64,000 nucleotides of DNA, from positions 496,001 to 560,000 of the forward strand of contig OZ243932.1 in assembly GCA_965214035.1 (NCBI GenBank), given 5' to 3'. The position numbers and the translations under genes were made by a program. The DNA comes from JAJDYQ01 sp965214035 (GTDB lineage: Bacteria > Pseudomonadota > Gammaproteobacteria > JAJDYQ01). Shown here piece by piece: positions 26,905-36,485 of this stretch (position 1 is the stretch's first letter; every line of letters begins with the position of its first letter). The notes beneath the pieces are model-generated. The model ran no database searches. It was not told the DNA's origin and was given only the letters and a program-made list of their open reading frames with translations.

Positions 26905-27806
26905 GAGATGTTTCAGAATATGGTCACGTCGGCGTTTTCTGTGGTGGAAATTCACATGAGAGGGAGATTTCATTGCAGTCTGGCCAGGCTGTTTATTCTG
27001 CCCTTCAATCGAAAGAAATACAGGTCAGTCTGATTGATATAGCGAAGGTCGATATTGATTTTTCGATTTATGATCGTGCATTTATTGTTTTGCATGGGCG
27101 CGATGGTGAGGATGGGAAATTTCAAGCAATTCTGGAGTTTCAGGGGCTTCCATATACCGGAAGTAATGTCGAGTCTTCTTCTTTGTCTATGAATAAATGG
27201 CATACAAAATCTGTCTGGCAAAGTGCGGGTATATCGACACCGCCATACCAGGTTGTCGGTGCAGGAATCGAACCTGAGTTTCAGGATATTTCCTTCCCTG
27301 TTTATGTTAAGCCAGTTAGAGAGGGATCGAGCATCGGCATTAGTCATGTGGATCGTTTTGATTTGCTTCAGTCGGCGATAGAGCAGGCAAGTATCTATGA
27401 TGAATGCATTATTATAGAGCAGGCAATTGAGGGAGAGGAATATACATATTCTTATATTGCCGGACAGTCGGAATTTCCATTGATCCGCCTGGAAACTGAA
27501 ACGAATTTTTATGATTACGAAGCAAAATATCTGCGCAATGATACTCGCTACATAGTCGCTCCTGAACTTGATGAAAACAGGCGTCGTTATTATATGCAGC
27601 AGGCTAGAGCAGCGTATGTGATATTGGGGTTGTCCGGGTGGGGGCGTGTTGATTTTATGGTCGATAGTCAGGGTGATGCCTGGTTTATTGAAGTAAATAG
27701 TGTGCCTGGTATGACAAATCATAGCCTTGTGCCGAAAGCGGCAGCAGCTACAGGCCTTGATTTTGCTGATGTATGTGTAGCTATTTTGGAGAGCTCTTAT
27801 GAATAG
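26901..27806 (+). CDS. ddl: D-alanine:D-alanine ligase
   Basis: 301 residues, ATP-grasp fold of the DdlB size. VGVFCGGNSHEREISLQSG opens the N-terminal domain; FIVLHGRDGEDGKFQ, LPYTGSNVESSSLSMNK, PVREGSSIGISHV, and the metal-binding end WFIEVNSVPGMTNHSLVPKA follow. It provides D-Ala-D-Ala for MurF. Overlaps murC by 4 bp and ftsQ by 8 bp. Confidence 0.95.
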   Translation: MRDVSEYGHVGVFCGGNSHEREISLQSGQAVYSALQSKEIQVSLIDIAKVDIDFSIYDRAFIVLHGRDGEDGKFQAILEFQGLPYTGSNVESSSLSMNKWHTKSVWQSAGISTPPYQVVGAGIEPEFQDISFPVYVKPVREGSSIGISHVDRFDLLQSAIEQASIYDECIIIEQAIEGEEYTYSYIAGQSEFPLIRLETETNFYDYEAKYLRNDTRYIVAPELDENRRRYYMQQARAAYVILGLSGWGRVDFMVDSQGDAWFIEVNSVPGMTNHSLVPKAAAATGLDFADVCVAILESSYE

Positions 27807-28473
27807 AGATATTGTCATTCATATATCTGGATTTTTACTGGTTCTCAGCCTTGTTTTTATTGCGCTCTATCAGGGATTCAAGCCATATGGCGGGAAAAGC
27901 TATCAAATAAATATGACAGGATCTTTTTTATTGGTTGATCAAGAGGCTTTATTAAAGCGTATTAATAATTTATCTGCATCTGTAAAAAATAGACAGCTAT
28001 TTCTGAATCAGATTGAAAAATTACTGGTTTCAGAACCATATATTGGTTCATCCAGTGTCCGATATAACTGGCCAAATGAAATCATTATCGATATACAGGA
28101 GATAATACCTAAAGCTCTCATCAGAGGGCATGGATTTTTGGCTTCCAACTGTACGGTGATAAATTATCAGAGCATGAACTTTGAAAATGTTTATTTATTT
28201 GAATTGAAGGATATTGAATTAGATAAATTTACATGTCAGAAAATAATTAAAATTCAACCTTACTTAACAAATGAGATTAAGCTTGTCACTTTATTGAGCA
28301 ATGGTGACTATCGGCTTGTAATTGATGACGTCCAGTATGTTATTTCTGATGATTTTGATAAAATGTTTGCCAGAGTGTGGCGTACTCATCATGGTCTATG
28401 GAGAAGAGGTTTTTCTGATCCACTGATTGTCGATCTCAGATATTCTTCTGGAGGTGCAGTGAGTTTACTGTAA
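27799..28473 (+). CDS. ftsQ: Cell division protein FtsQ
   Basis: 224 residues: short cytoplasmic tail, one membrane helix (ISGFLLVLSLVFIALYQGF), a POTRA-like region containing VSEPYIGSSSVRYNWPNEI and IDIQEIIPKALIRG, and a beta domain. FtsQ recruits FtsB/FtsL to the septum. Strongly A+T rich: the 60 bases at 28201-28260 have only 13 G or C. The sequence is divergent; position between ddl and ftsA supports the call. Four bases separate it from ftsA. Confidence 0.92.
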   Translation: MNRDIVIHISGFLLVLSLVFIALYQGFKPYGGKSYQINMTGSFLLVDQEALLKRINNLSASVKNRQLFLNQIEKLLVSEPYIGSSSVRYNWPNEIIIDIQEIIPKALIRGHGFLASNCTVINYQSMNFENVYLFELKDIELDKFTCQKIIKIQPYLTNEIKLVTLLSNGDYRLVIDDVQYVISDDFDKMFARVWRTHHGLWRRGFSDPLIVDLRYSSGGAVSLL

Positions 28474-28477
28474 TTCT

Positions 28478-29710
28478 ATGAGTATTATGAAGAATAGCGA
28501 GCAAATGTTGGTTGGTTTGGATATTGGCACCTCAAAAGTGGCTACCATTGCCGGTATTGTCGATGAGCAGGATGAAATAGGAATTATCGGTGTTGGTATG
28601 AGTCAGTGCTCCGGCCTGAAAAAAGGTGTTGTCATTGATATTGAATCCACTGTGCAGTCAATTCAGAGATCGATACAGGAGGCAGAATTGATGGCCGGTT
28701 GTCAAATCAGTTCAGTTGTTGTCTGTATTGCAGGCACTCATATCAGCAGCCTGAACTCATCGCATGGCATTGTGGGCATACGCGATAAAGAAGTGTCACA
28801 ACTTGATATTGATCGCGTCATCGAAGCGGCGGGAGCTGTCGCAATACCGGCCGATCAGCGCATATTACATATTATACCTCAAGAATATCTGATTGATGCT
28901 CATGATGGAATACAGCAGCCTTTGGGGATGTCAGGAGTGAGGCTGGAAGCCAAGGTTCATATTGTAACCTGTGCGGACAGTGCTGTGCAGAACATTACGA
29001 AGTGTGTAATGAGATGTGGTTTGCAGGTTAATAGTATGGTTCTTGGGCAGCTCGCATCCGGTTATGCCGTACTGTCGAAAGATGAAAAGGAGCTCGGCGT
29101 TTGTCTGGTGGATATTGGTGCTGGAACTACAGATATTGCTATCTATACGCAAAATGCTATTCGCCATACTGCCATTATTCCGATTGCGGGAGATCAAGTT
29201 ACCAATGATATTGCAGTCGCTATTCGGACCTCGACGCAAAGTGCCGAAGAGATAAAGATTCGCTATGGATGTGCCATGGGGCAGATGATTGGCAATGATG
29301 AATCGTTTGAAGTGACTTCCGTCAGTGAACGTGGTGCTGTGAAGATGAATCGCCAGACGCTGGCAGAAGTAATACAGCCTCGTTATGAGGAGTTATTAAA
29401 TCTGGTGATGATGGAAATTCGTCGAAGCGGATACGAAGAACTGATTCCCGCGGGGGTAGTACTCACGGGAGGGGCTTCTCGCATGGAAGGTGTTGTCGAG
29501 CTTGCAGAAGAAGTATTTCATGCGCCGGTAAGAATCGGTGTCCCAAAGAATGTTTCAGGCCTGCATGATGTCGTTAGAAACCCGATTTATTCAACGACAG
29601 TAGGTCTGGTTCAAGCTGGAATTTCCAGCTATAGCGACTATATGAGTCGTTCAGGTAGTAAGCGGTGGTGGAAGAGGTTGAAGAGCTTGTTCGTAGGCGA
29701 ACTAACTTGA
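28478..29710 (+). CDS. ftsA: Cell division protein FtsA
   Basis: 410 residues of the actin-like ATPase fold: LVGLDIGTSKVATIAGI (phosphate 1), CLVDIGAGTTDIAIY (phosphate 2) and GVVLTGGASRMEGVVEL (adenosine), with the FtsA-specific 1C subdomain between about residues 85 and 165. The C-terminus RWWKRLKSLFVGEL is the amphipathic helix that anchors FtsZ filaments to the membrane. An alternative ATG lies at 28487. 56 bp separate it from ftsZ. Confidence 0.96.
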   Translation: MSIMKNSEQMLVGLDIGTSKVATIAGIVDEQDEIGIIGVGMSQCSGLKKGVVIDIESTVQSIQRSIQEAELMAGCQISSVVVCIAGTHISSLNSSHGIVGIRDKEVSQLDIDRVIEAAGAVAIPADQRILHIIPQEYLIDAHDGIQQPLGMSGVRLEAKVHIVTCADSAVQNITKCVMRCGLQVNSMVLGQLASGYAVLSKDEKELGVCLVDIGAGTTDIAIYTQNAIRHTAIIPIAGDQVTNDIAVAIRTSTQSAEEIKIRYGCAMGQMIGNDESFEVTSVSERGAVKMNRQTLAEVIQPRYEELLNLVMMEIRRSGYEELIPAGVVLTGGASRMEGVVELAEEVFHAPVRIGVPKNVSGLHDVVRNPIYSTTVGLVQAGISSYSDYMSRSGSKRWWKRLKSLFVGELT

Positions 29711-29766
29711 AAAAGCTTTAATTGAGTTAGAGTGCTTTTAATTGTTAAATAGTTTGGAGATTAGCA

Positions 29767-30945
29767 ATGTTTAAATTAGTAGATTCTTACAGTCAGCATG
29801 CGGTAATAAAGGTTATCGGTATTGGTGGCGGCGGAGGCAATGCCGTTCAGCATATGACGATGGCCAATATTGAGGGTGTTGATTTTATCTGTGCCAATAC
29901 TGACGCACAGGCATTAAAGAGTGTCGAAGCGAAAACTGTTTTGCAGTTAGGCGAAAAGACAACAAAAGGTTTGGGCGCTGGTGCCAATCCTGAAATTGGT
30001 ATGCAGGCTGCGTTGGATGATGTGGATCGTATCAAAGAGGCTATAGAGGGCAGTGATATGTTATTTATCACGGCCGGAATGGGAGGTGGAACAGGTACGG
30101 GTGCGGCACCTGTAGTTGCACAGGCTGCCAAAGAAATGGGCATCTTGACCGTTGCTGTTGTCACCAAGCCTTTTTGTTTCGAAGGCAATAAGCGTATGAG
30201 TATCGCCGAGAATGGTATCAGGGCACTGGAGGAGCATGTCGATTCCCTGATTATTATCCCCAACGAAAAGCTTGTACCCGTTCTTGGCAGAGATACAAGC
30301 CTGTTGGATGCCTTCAGAGAAGCTAACAATATTCTTCTCGGAGCCGTTCAGGGGATTGCGGAGCTGATCACTCGTCAGGGGCTGATTAATGTGGATTTTG
30401 CTGACGTACGTACTGTCATGTCTGAGATGGGGATGGCGATGATGGGAAGTTCCAGTGCCAAAGGGCAGGACCGCTCCAGACAGGCTGCGGAATCAGCGGT
30501 TTCGAGCCCTTTGCTTGAAGATATTGATCTTTCGAATGTGGGCGGCATTCTGGTTAATGTAACTGCGGGCCTTGATTTATCAATTGGTGAATTTGATGAA
30601 GTGTGCTCCGCTATCAAGGAATTTGCCTCCGAGAATGCCACAGTGGTCGTCGGTACGGTTATTGAACCTGAGATGGGTGATGAACTGCGAGTTACAGTGG
30701 TTGCGACAGGTATTGGTGAGGGCAGGGAAGCTGGTCTAAATGAAAATATTCGGCTGGTTTCCCATCAAAATACTGCATCAGAACCGATATCGATGTCCCC
30801 GACTTCGATCCGGGCGATAGATGACTATGAAACGACAGAATCGGCTGCGGTTGTGAGCAAGGCGGTTGGTGCTGATCATGAGGCACAGGAAAAGGACTAT
30901 GAATACCTGAATATCCCGGCATTTCTTCGCCAACAGGCGGATTAA
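29767..30945 (+). CDS. ftsZ: Tubulin-like division GTPase FtsZ
   Basis: 392 residues: IGIGGGGGNAVQHM, the GTP-binding GGGTGTG (106-112), the synergy-loop block LLDAFREANNILLGAVQGI and NVDFADVRTVM, a variable linker (about 320-375) and the conserved C-terminal peptide DYEYLNIPAFLRQQAD that binds FtsA and, in this class, ZapD (35.7 kb). Strong ribosome binding site (GGAG seven bases before ATG). A 161-bp gap with its own promoter precedes lpxC. Confidence 0.98.
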   Translation: MFKLVDSYSQHAVIKVIGIGGGGGNAVQHMTMANIEGVDFICANTDAQALKSVEAKTVLQLGEKTTKGLGAGANPEIGMQAALDDVDRIKEAIEGSDMLFITAGMGGGTGTGAAPVVAQAAKEMGILTVAVVTKPFCFEGNKRMSIAENGIRALEEHVDSLIIIPNEKLVPVLGRDTSLLDAFREANNILLGAVQGIAELITRQGLINVDFADVRTVMSEMGMAMMGSSSAKGQDRSRQAAESAVSSPLLEDIDLSNVGGILVNVTAGLDLSIGEFDEVCSAIKEFASENATVVVGTVIEPEMGDELRVTVVATGIGEGREAGLNENIRLVSHQNTASEPISMSPTSIRAIDDYETTESAAVVSKAVGADHEAQEKDYEYLNIPAFLRQQAD

Positions 30946-30999
30946 TGTTATACTGGTGTGAAAATTGATTATTTGCTTGTCAGTTTAGGGGGTTTCGCT

Positions 31000-31028
31000 T
31001 TGGATATAGTGGAGAAATACCTTATAAT
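31000..31028 (+). promoter_or_regulatory. lpxC promoter
   Basis: TTGGAT (31000-31005), 17 bp, TATAAT (31023-31028). A near-consensus sigma70 site 79 bp upstream of lpxC, so lpxC can be transcribed independently of ftsZ. Confidence 0.75.
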
Positions 31029-31106
31029 TATGTTTACGTGGGCAGGCAAGATAATGAAGAAAGCTGAAAATCGTACATAGCTTATTGATTAATAAGAAGT
31101 TTATTT

Positions 31107-32024
31107 ATGATAAGGCAAAGAACCTTAAAGAATATAATTCGAGCTACCGGGGTCGGTTTGCATACTGGTCAGAAGGTTTATCTGACTCTACGCCCTGCGG
31201 CTGTGGATACCGGTATTATTTTCAGGCGGGTTGATGTTGATGGTCATGTCGAGATTAAGGCGGCACCGACGAATGTGGGTGATACCCGTTTGGCCACCAC
31301 TCTGTGTAAAGGTGATGTGCGAATTTCGACGGTAGAGCACCTGCTGTCGGCTTTTGCTGGTTTAGGCATAGATAATGCTTATGTTGATCTAAGTGCTTCT
31401 GAGGTGCCTATCATGGACGGCAGCGCAGGGCCTTTTGTTTTTTTGATTCAGTCTGCCGGTATTGAGGAGCAGAATGCTCCCAAACGATTTATACGGATCA
31501 AGAAAAGAGTTCGTGTTGAACAGGGTGATAAATGGGCGGAATTTTACCCTTTTAATGGCTTTAAGGTGGGATTTACTATTGATTTTGATCATCCATTGTT
31601 TGCTGCGAGTCAGCAGACAGCCGAATTGGACTTCTCGACAACTTCGTTTGTAAAAGAAGTTAGCCGAGCTAGAACTTTTGGTTTTATGAAGGATATTGAG
31701 CAGCTGCGCGAAAAACAGCTGGCATTAGGTGGAAGTATAGACAATGCGATTATTCTCGATGATTACCGTATTCTTAATGAAGATGGTCTGCGCTATACCG
31801 ATGAATTTGTTAAACACAAGGTGTTGGACGCCATTGGTGATCTGTATTTGCTCGGTAAAAGCCTTGTCGGGGGGTTCAAAGGGTATCGTTCCGGTCATGC
31901 GTTAAACAATCTGTTGCTCAGAGAGTTGTTGTATCAGGAAGATGCCTGGGAGGAAATTTATTTTGACGATCAGGAGACGGCACCGGTATCCTATCTGCAG
32001 CCGTCCTATGTCGGAGCCGGTTAG
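31107..32024 (+). CDS. lpxC: UDP-3-O-acyl-GlcNAc deacetylase
   Basis: 305 residues. The zinc ligands are visible in STVEHLLSAFAGLGIDNA (first His), FVKHKVLDAIGDLYLLG (His and Asp) and the catalytic His in YRSGHALNNLL. LpxC performs the committed step of lipid A synthesis and shows that the cell makes lipopolysaccharide. It closes the dcw cluster as in other gammaproteobacteria. The C-terminal tail ends in VSYLQPSYVGAG; the FtsH-recognised tail of E. coli LpxC is not obvious. Confidence 0.97.
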   Translation: MIRQRTLKNIIRATGVGLHTGQKVYLTLRPAAVDTGIIFRRVDVDGHVEIKAAPTNVGDTRLATTLCKGDVRISTVEHLLSAFAGLGIDNAYVDLSASEVPIMDGSAGPFVFLIQSAGIEEQNAPKRFIRIKKRVRVEQGDKWAEFYPFNGFKVGFTIDFDHPLFAASQQTAELDFSTTSFVKEVSRARTFGFMKDIEQLREKQLALGGSIDNAIILDDYRILNEDGLRYTDEFVKHKVLDAIGDLYLLGKSLVGGFKGYRSGHALNNLLLRELLYQEDAWEEIYFDDQETAPVSYLQPSYVGAG

Positions 32025-32062
32025 TCAGCTGGTTTATAAGTCGAAATAATGGATTACATCCT

Positions 32063-32983
32063 ATGAATCTACTGATAATAGGCGGGCGTCACGGATTACG
32101 ATCATATGATCTATCCAGGTTGCGCCTTTATCTTGTTCTTCCCGCAATTGTTTTTGTGCTCTGTGTGGCTTTTGTGGCGTTGGGTTATCAATGGGGAAAA
32201 ATTTCCGTTGATGAAAAGCAGTATGTCGATCAGTGGATTAGCTCTTTCGAGCGGGCCCGGGAAGACATTCAATATATATCACAGCAGACATCAGATGGTC
32301 TGAATGCTCTGGCTATTAGTCTAGGGCAGATGGAGGCCCGCTCCTTAAGGCTTGATGCCTTGGGCAGCCGCTTGGCTGAAATGGCCGGGCTTGATGAAGA
32401 TGAATTTGATTTCGATAGCGAACCGCCTGTTGGTGGGCCGGCTGATCCGATTGTTATATCGAGCCAGTTACCCGGACTGCTGGAGCGTTTTACTGATTTA
32501 CAAAGACAGATAGACGACAGACGGGACAAACTCCAGATGATGGAGTCCATTATGATGGATGTGGAGCTGATGAAGCAGATTTTCCCTGAGGGCAGGCCGA
32601 TAAATAAAGGTTGGCTGTCCTCCAGATATGGTTACCGGATTGACCCTTTTACCGGAAAGCGTAGCTGGCATGCTGGAGTTGATTTTGCAGGGAAATTCGG
32701 CTCTGATGTTATTGCTGTTGCCTCCGGAGTTGTTACATATTCCGGTCATAAAGGCAATTTCGGTAAACTGGTGGAGATCCGTCACAGTAATGGATATGCA
32801 ACGCGGTATGCACATAATTCGGAAAATCTGGTCAATGTTGGCGATATTGTAGAGCGGGGCGATGTGGTTGCCAGAATGGGTTCAAGTGGTCGTTCAACGG
32901 GGTCCCATGTACACTTTGAAGTTCTCCATGAAGGCAAGACAGTCAACCCGAAAAAGTATATTGAGCGCGTATCCCGGCGTTAA
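32063..32983 (+). CDS. Membrane-anchored M23 peptidoglycan endopeptidase
   Basis: 306 residues: a cytoplasmic start, one membrane helix near residues 24-44, a coiled-coil stretch (about 50-185, with ARSLRLDALGSRLAEMAGL) and a C-terminal LytM/M23 domain with the zinc ligands His and Asp in SWHAGVDFAG and His in GSHVHFEVL. It is an enzyme-active type rather than a degenerate activator. Located between lpxC and secA, where many gammaproteobacteria carry this gene together with a DUF721 gene; here the DUF721 (dciA-like) gene is at 55.1 kb instead. Confidence 0.9.
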   Translation: MNLLIIGGRHGLRSYDLSRLRLYLVLPAIVFVLCVAFVALGYQWGKISVDEKQYVDQWISSFERAREDIQYISQQTSDGLNALAISLGQMEARSLRLDALGSRLAEMAGLDEDEFDFDSEPPVGGPADPIVISSQLPGLLERFTDLQRQIDDRRDKLQMMESIMMDVELMKQIFPEGRPINKGWLSSRYGYRIDPFTGKRSWHAGVDFAGKFGSDVIAVASGVVTYSGHKGNFGKLVEIRHSNGYATRYAHNSENLVNVGDIVERGDVVARMGSSGRSTGSHVHFEVLHEGKTVNPKKYIERVSRR

Positions 32984-33056
32984 TCCGGTTTTCTCCGGCC
33001 ACATCCCAGACTTTTCTATTTTTCTGGTTCGGCCAGTTCTTTAATTACTCCTGCCC

Positions 33057-35666
33057 ATGTTGCAATCGGTCCAGAAGCTATTTGGTTCTCGCAATGATCG
33101 ACTGATTCGAAGTTACCGCAAGCTGGTTTCTAAAATCAATGCACAGGAAGCGGATGTTCAGTCTCTTGATGATGCCGCTCTGCGGGCAAAAACAACCGAA
33201 TTCAAGGCCCGTCTTGTTGATGGTGAAACTCTCGATGAACTGCTTGTAGAGGCATTTGCCGTTGTGCGTGAGGTATCGGTGCGTGTTTTGTCCATGAGGC
33301 ATTACGATGTACAGATGATCGGCGGGATCGTTTTGCATCAGGGTAAAATTTCCGAAATGCGTACCGGTGAAGGTAAGACTCTAGTGGCAACACTACCCGC
33401 ATATTTAAATGCTCTGTCCGGGCAAGGTGTACATGTTATCACTGTGAACGATTATCTGGCACGTCGTGACTCTGAATGGATGGGGCAAATTTACAGCTTT
33501 TTGGGATTGACCACAGGTTTGCTTATCAGCCAGCTTTCCCCACAGGACCGTAAGACAGCGTATGCTGCCGATATAACCTATGGTACCAATAATGAGTTCG
33601 GCTTCGACTATCTTCGCGATAACATGGCTTTTCGCTCAAATCATAAAGTGCAACGATTTCTCAGCTATGCGATTGTTGATGAAGTAGACTCCATTTTGAT
33701 TGATGAGGCGCGTACCCCTCTGATCATTTCAGGGGTGGCTGAGGACAGTTCCGTGCTGTATCAAAAAGTGAATGCCCTGATGCCATCCTTGAAGGTAGAA
33801 AAGCAAGAAGGAGATGGCGGGCACTTCAATCTGGATGAGAAAAACAAGCAGGTCCATTTGACAGAAGCCGGTCATGAAAAAGTTGAAAGAGTTCTGGAAA
33901 CTAACGGGCTTATTGAGCATGGTACAAGCCTGTATGATGTAAAAAATATTTCCCTGATGCACCATATTCTGGCATCGCTTCGGGCGCACTATCTGTTTGC
34001 CAGGGATGTTGATTACATTGTGCGTGATAACAGTGTTGTTATTGTTGATGAGTTTACTGGTCGCACGATGGAGGGGCGACGCTGGTCGGATGGCTTGCAT
34101 CAGGCGGTAGAAGCAAAAGAAGGCGTTTCCATTCAGCATGAAAATCAGACCCTGGCATCGATTACCTATCAGAATTATTTTCGGCTTTATGGCAAGCTGA
34201 GTGGTATGACCGGTACAGCGGATACGGAAGCGCCAGAGTTTTTGCAGATATACGGTTTGGAGGTTGTCATCATACCTACACACAAGCCGATGATAAGAAA
34301 TGATATGGCTGATCTGGTTTATCTGACCAGCGAAGAAAAATTCAATGCGGTTATTGACGATATTCAGGACAAAGTGATCAATAAACAGCCCGTTCTTGTT
34401 GGTACGGCATCCATTGAGGTATCTGAATATATTTCACAGCGATTGAAGAAACATAAAATCAATCACAAGGTGCTGAATGCTAAACACCATGAAAAGGAGG
34501 CGCATATTATTGCCTGTGCCGGAGAACCGGGAGCGATAACCATTGCAACCAATATGGCCGGTCGTGGTACAGATATTGTGCTTGGAGGGAATTTTCAGGA
34601 AGAGATTGATGCGAAAGGTTCTTCAATATCCGAAGCCCAAAAAAGCAGAATATATGCTGACTGGAAGGTCAGGCATGAGACCGTATTATCTGCTGGTGGT
34701 TTGCATATCATTGGTACTGAACGGCATGAATCCAGACGTGTGGATAATCAGTTACGTGGTCGTGCCGGACGCCAGGGTGACCCTGGCTCAACACGTTTTT
34801 ATCTCTCTCTGGAGGACAATTTAATGCGTATTTTTGCCTCTGATAAAGTGGCAGGAATTATGCAAAAACTGGGTATGCAAGAGGGTGAAGCGATTGAGCA
34901 TGGCTGGGTCACGAAAGCCATTGCCAATGCACAGAAAAAGGTTGAGGCACATAATTTTGATATTCGTAAAAACCTGCTTGAATATGATGATGTTGCGAAT
35001 GATCAACGTAAGGTTATATATGAGCAGAGGAACGAGCTAATGGAGATTGAGTCTATCAGTGATACGATAGATACACTTTGGGAAGAACAGGTTCGCAATG
35101 TATGTGCGACACATATACCGTCTGGCAGTCTGGAAGAACAATGGGATCTGGAAGGTTTAGAGCAGGATCTTTTTGAAGCCCTTGGCATAAAGATACCGGT
35201 AAGAAAAAAGCTTGAACTCGATGATGATCTCTATGAGGAAACGCTGATAGAAAGTATTCTTGATGGAACTGTATCAATGTATCAGGAAAAGCGTAAACGA
35301 CTGGGAAAGGATTTGATAACAGGTATTGAAAAGGATGTTATGCTTAGCGTTCTTGATTCTAACTGGAAAGATCACCTGGCAGCAATGGATTATTTGCGTC
35401 AAGGTATTGGGCTTAGAGGCTATGCACAAAGGAATCCAAAGCAGGAGTACAAGAAAGAAGCTTTTAGCATGTTTTCTGACATGCTCAATGCAATCAAACG
35501 GGATATAGTTTCAATTTTGGCCAGACTGGATGTGGAACATATTCTGGCTTTGCCGGCATCCAGGTCTGACCCTGTTGTTGCGGCAGGGACGAAAATCAGG
35601 CGTAATGATTTATGTCCTTGTGGTTCCGGTAAGAAATATAAACACTGCCATGGTAAAGTAGCGTAA
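33057..35666 (+). CDS. secA: Protein translocase ATPase SecA
   Basis: 869 residues. Walker A MRTGEGKT (101-108), TYGTNNEFGFDYLRDN, Walker B region VDEVDSILIDEARTPLIISG, VGTASIEVSE, ATNMAGRGTDIVLGG and QLRGRAGRQGDPGSTRFYLS are intact. The C-terminal zinc site CPCGSGKKYKHCHG, which contacts SecB and lipids, is present. SecA drives signal-peptide proteins such as the cytochromes and lipoproteins of this window through SecYEG. No secM-like leader is seen in the 73-bp gap upstream. Converges on zapD with 45 bp between stops. Confidence 0.98.
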   Translation: MLQSVQKLFGSRNDRLIRSYRKLVSKINAQEADVQSLDDAALRAKTTEFKARLVDGETLDELLVEAFAVVREVSVRVLSMRHYDVQMIGGIVLHQGKISEMRTGEGKTLVATLPAYLNALSGQGVHVITVNDYLARRDSEWMGQIYSFLGLTTGLLISQLSPQDRKTAYAADITYGTNNEFGFDYLRDNMAFRSNHKVQRFLSYAIVDEVDSILIDEARTPLIISGVAEDSSVLYQKVNALMPSLKVEKQEGDGGHFNLDEKNKQVHLTEAGHEKVERVLETNGLIEHGTSLYDVKNISLMHHILASLRAHYLFARDVDYIVRDNSVVIVDEFTGRTMEGRRWSDGLHQAVEAKEGVSIQHENQTLASITYQNYFRLYGKLSGMTGTADTEAPEFLQIYGLEVVIIPTHKPMIRNDMADLVYLTSEEKFNAVIDDIQDKVINKQPVLVGTASIEVSEYISQRLKKHKINHKVLNAKHHEKEAHIIACAGEPGAITIATNMAGRGTDIVLGGNFQEEIDAKGSSISEAQKSRIYADWKVRHETVLSAGGLHIIGTERHESRRVDNQLRGRAGRQGDPGSTRFYLSLEDNLMRIFASDKVAGIMQKLGMQEGEAIEHGWVTKAIANAQKKVEAHNFDIRKNLLEYDDVANDQRKVIYEQRNELMEIESISDTIDTLWEEQVRNVCATHIPSGSLEEQWDLEGLEQDLFEALGIKIPVRKKLELDDDLYEETLIESILDGTVSMYQEKRKRLGKDLITGIEKDVMLSVLDSNWKDHLAAMDYLRQGIGLRGYAQRNPKQEYKKEAFSMFSDMLNAIKRDIVSILARLDVEHILALPASRSDPVVAAGTKIRRNDLCPCGSGKKYKHCHGKVA

Positions 35667-35711
35667 GCTTTATTTCTGCTTATCGAATTTGCTTCGTTGC
35701 CAGAGTGATAA

Positions 35712-36485
35712 CTATGTCTTGCAGCACGTTAGCAGAAAATGTATATCCCTGCCGGTCTGCTGTGGTTTTTTCTGCACATCTGTAAATTCAAGAAAACGAA
35801 TAAACACACGATGCCTGCCGCCACTGACCTCAGGATATACATTTAGGTTTTGCGGGATACTGATGATTATGAGCTCATAGTTGTTATTTTCGGTTAGCTC
35901 AAATATGCCGTTATCGGCTGTAGTGGAACGAACCGTCCCTGACTGTCTTAGAATCTGTAATAACAGCTGCATGGTATGGATAATCGGATTAAAGCCTGAT
36001 AATAAATGTAAAATTTCTTTGTGGCACTGCTCTCTGTTTTTATGAAGCCAATGCTGGAAGGCAGGCAGATCAAACTCAAACTGGCCACCTGGTACTGAGG
36101 TTCTTTGCTGGTAGGAATCAATGATATAGGGAAGTGGTTGAGTATAATTATCAGCTGTAATAGACTTTAATTCCTGCAGCGATCTATTCAGATTCTGAAG
36201 TGTTGTTTCATCAAGTACTGACTTATTGATATGAGGCACATTCTTCAGCCTGTTAAAATGTACAAGTCGCTTTTCAATTTCAGTGATCAACTCATTCTTT
36301 AGCTCAGGACGGGATACCAGACTGTGCAGCTCCAGAACTCGTATGAGCAGGTTGCGATGGTCAATTTCTGTAAAATAGGAGATAGATGACAAACCAGATA
36401 TAAGCAACATCTGTAGTCGGTCAATTTTGAGACAGCTACGTATAAACTTTCCGAGTGGGTACTCATAATTAAATTGATCTGCCAT
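35712..36485 (-). CDS. zapD: Z-ring-associated protein ZapD
   Basis: 257 residues, all-helical N-terminal half (FNYEYPLGKFIRSCLKIDRL) and beta-rich C-terminal half (GQFEFDLPAFQHWLHK; YELIIISIPQNLNVYPEVSGG). ZapD cross-links FtsZ filaments by binding the FtsZ C-terminal peptide. ATG at 36485 is chosen: GGAGGTGGGA directly precedes it; a GTG two codons earlier (36491) has no such site. Overlaps the coaE end by 17 bp. yacG, which usually follows zapD, is not found. Confidence 0.9.
   Translation of the reverse strand: MADQFNYEYPLGKFIRSCLKIDRLQMLLISGLSSISYFTEIDHRNLLIRVLELHSLVSRPELKNELITEIEKRLVHFNRLKNVPHINKSVLDETTLQNLNRSLQELKSITADNYTQPLPYIIDSYQQRTSVPGGQFEFDLPAFQHWLHKNREQCHKEILHLLSGFNPIIHTMQLLLQILRQSGTVRSTTADNGIFELTENNNYELIIISIPQNLNVYPEVSGGRHRVFIRFLEFTDVQKKPQQTGRDIHFLLTCCKT

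Noticed and set aside
31030..31080. A 16-codon leader peptide before lpxC
   Set aside because: Its ATG lies at or upstream of the transcription start predicted from the TTGGAT/TATAAT promoter and it lacks a ribosome binding site.
32984..33056. secM-type arrest peptide upstream of secA
   Set aside because: The gap is only 73 bp and has no open frame with an arrest motif.
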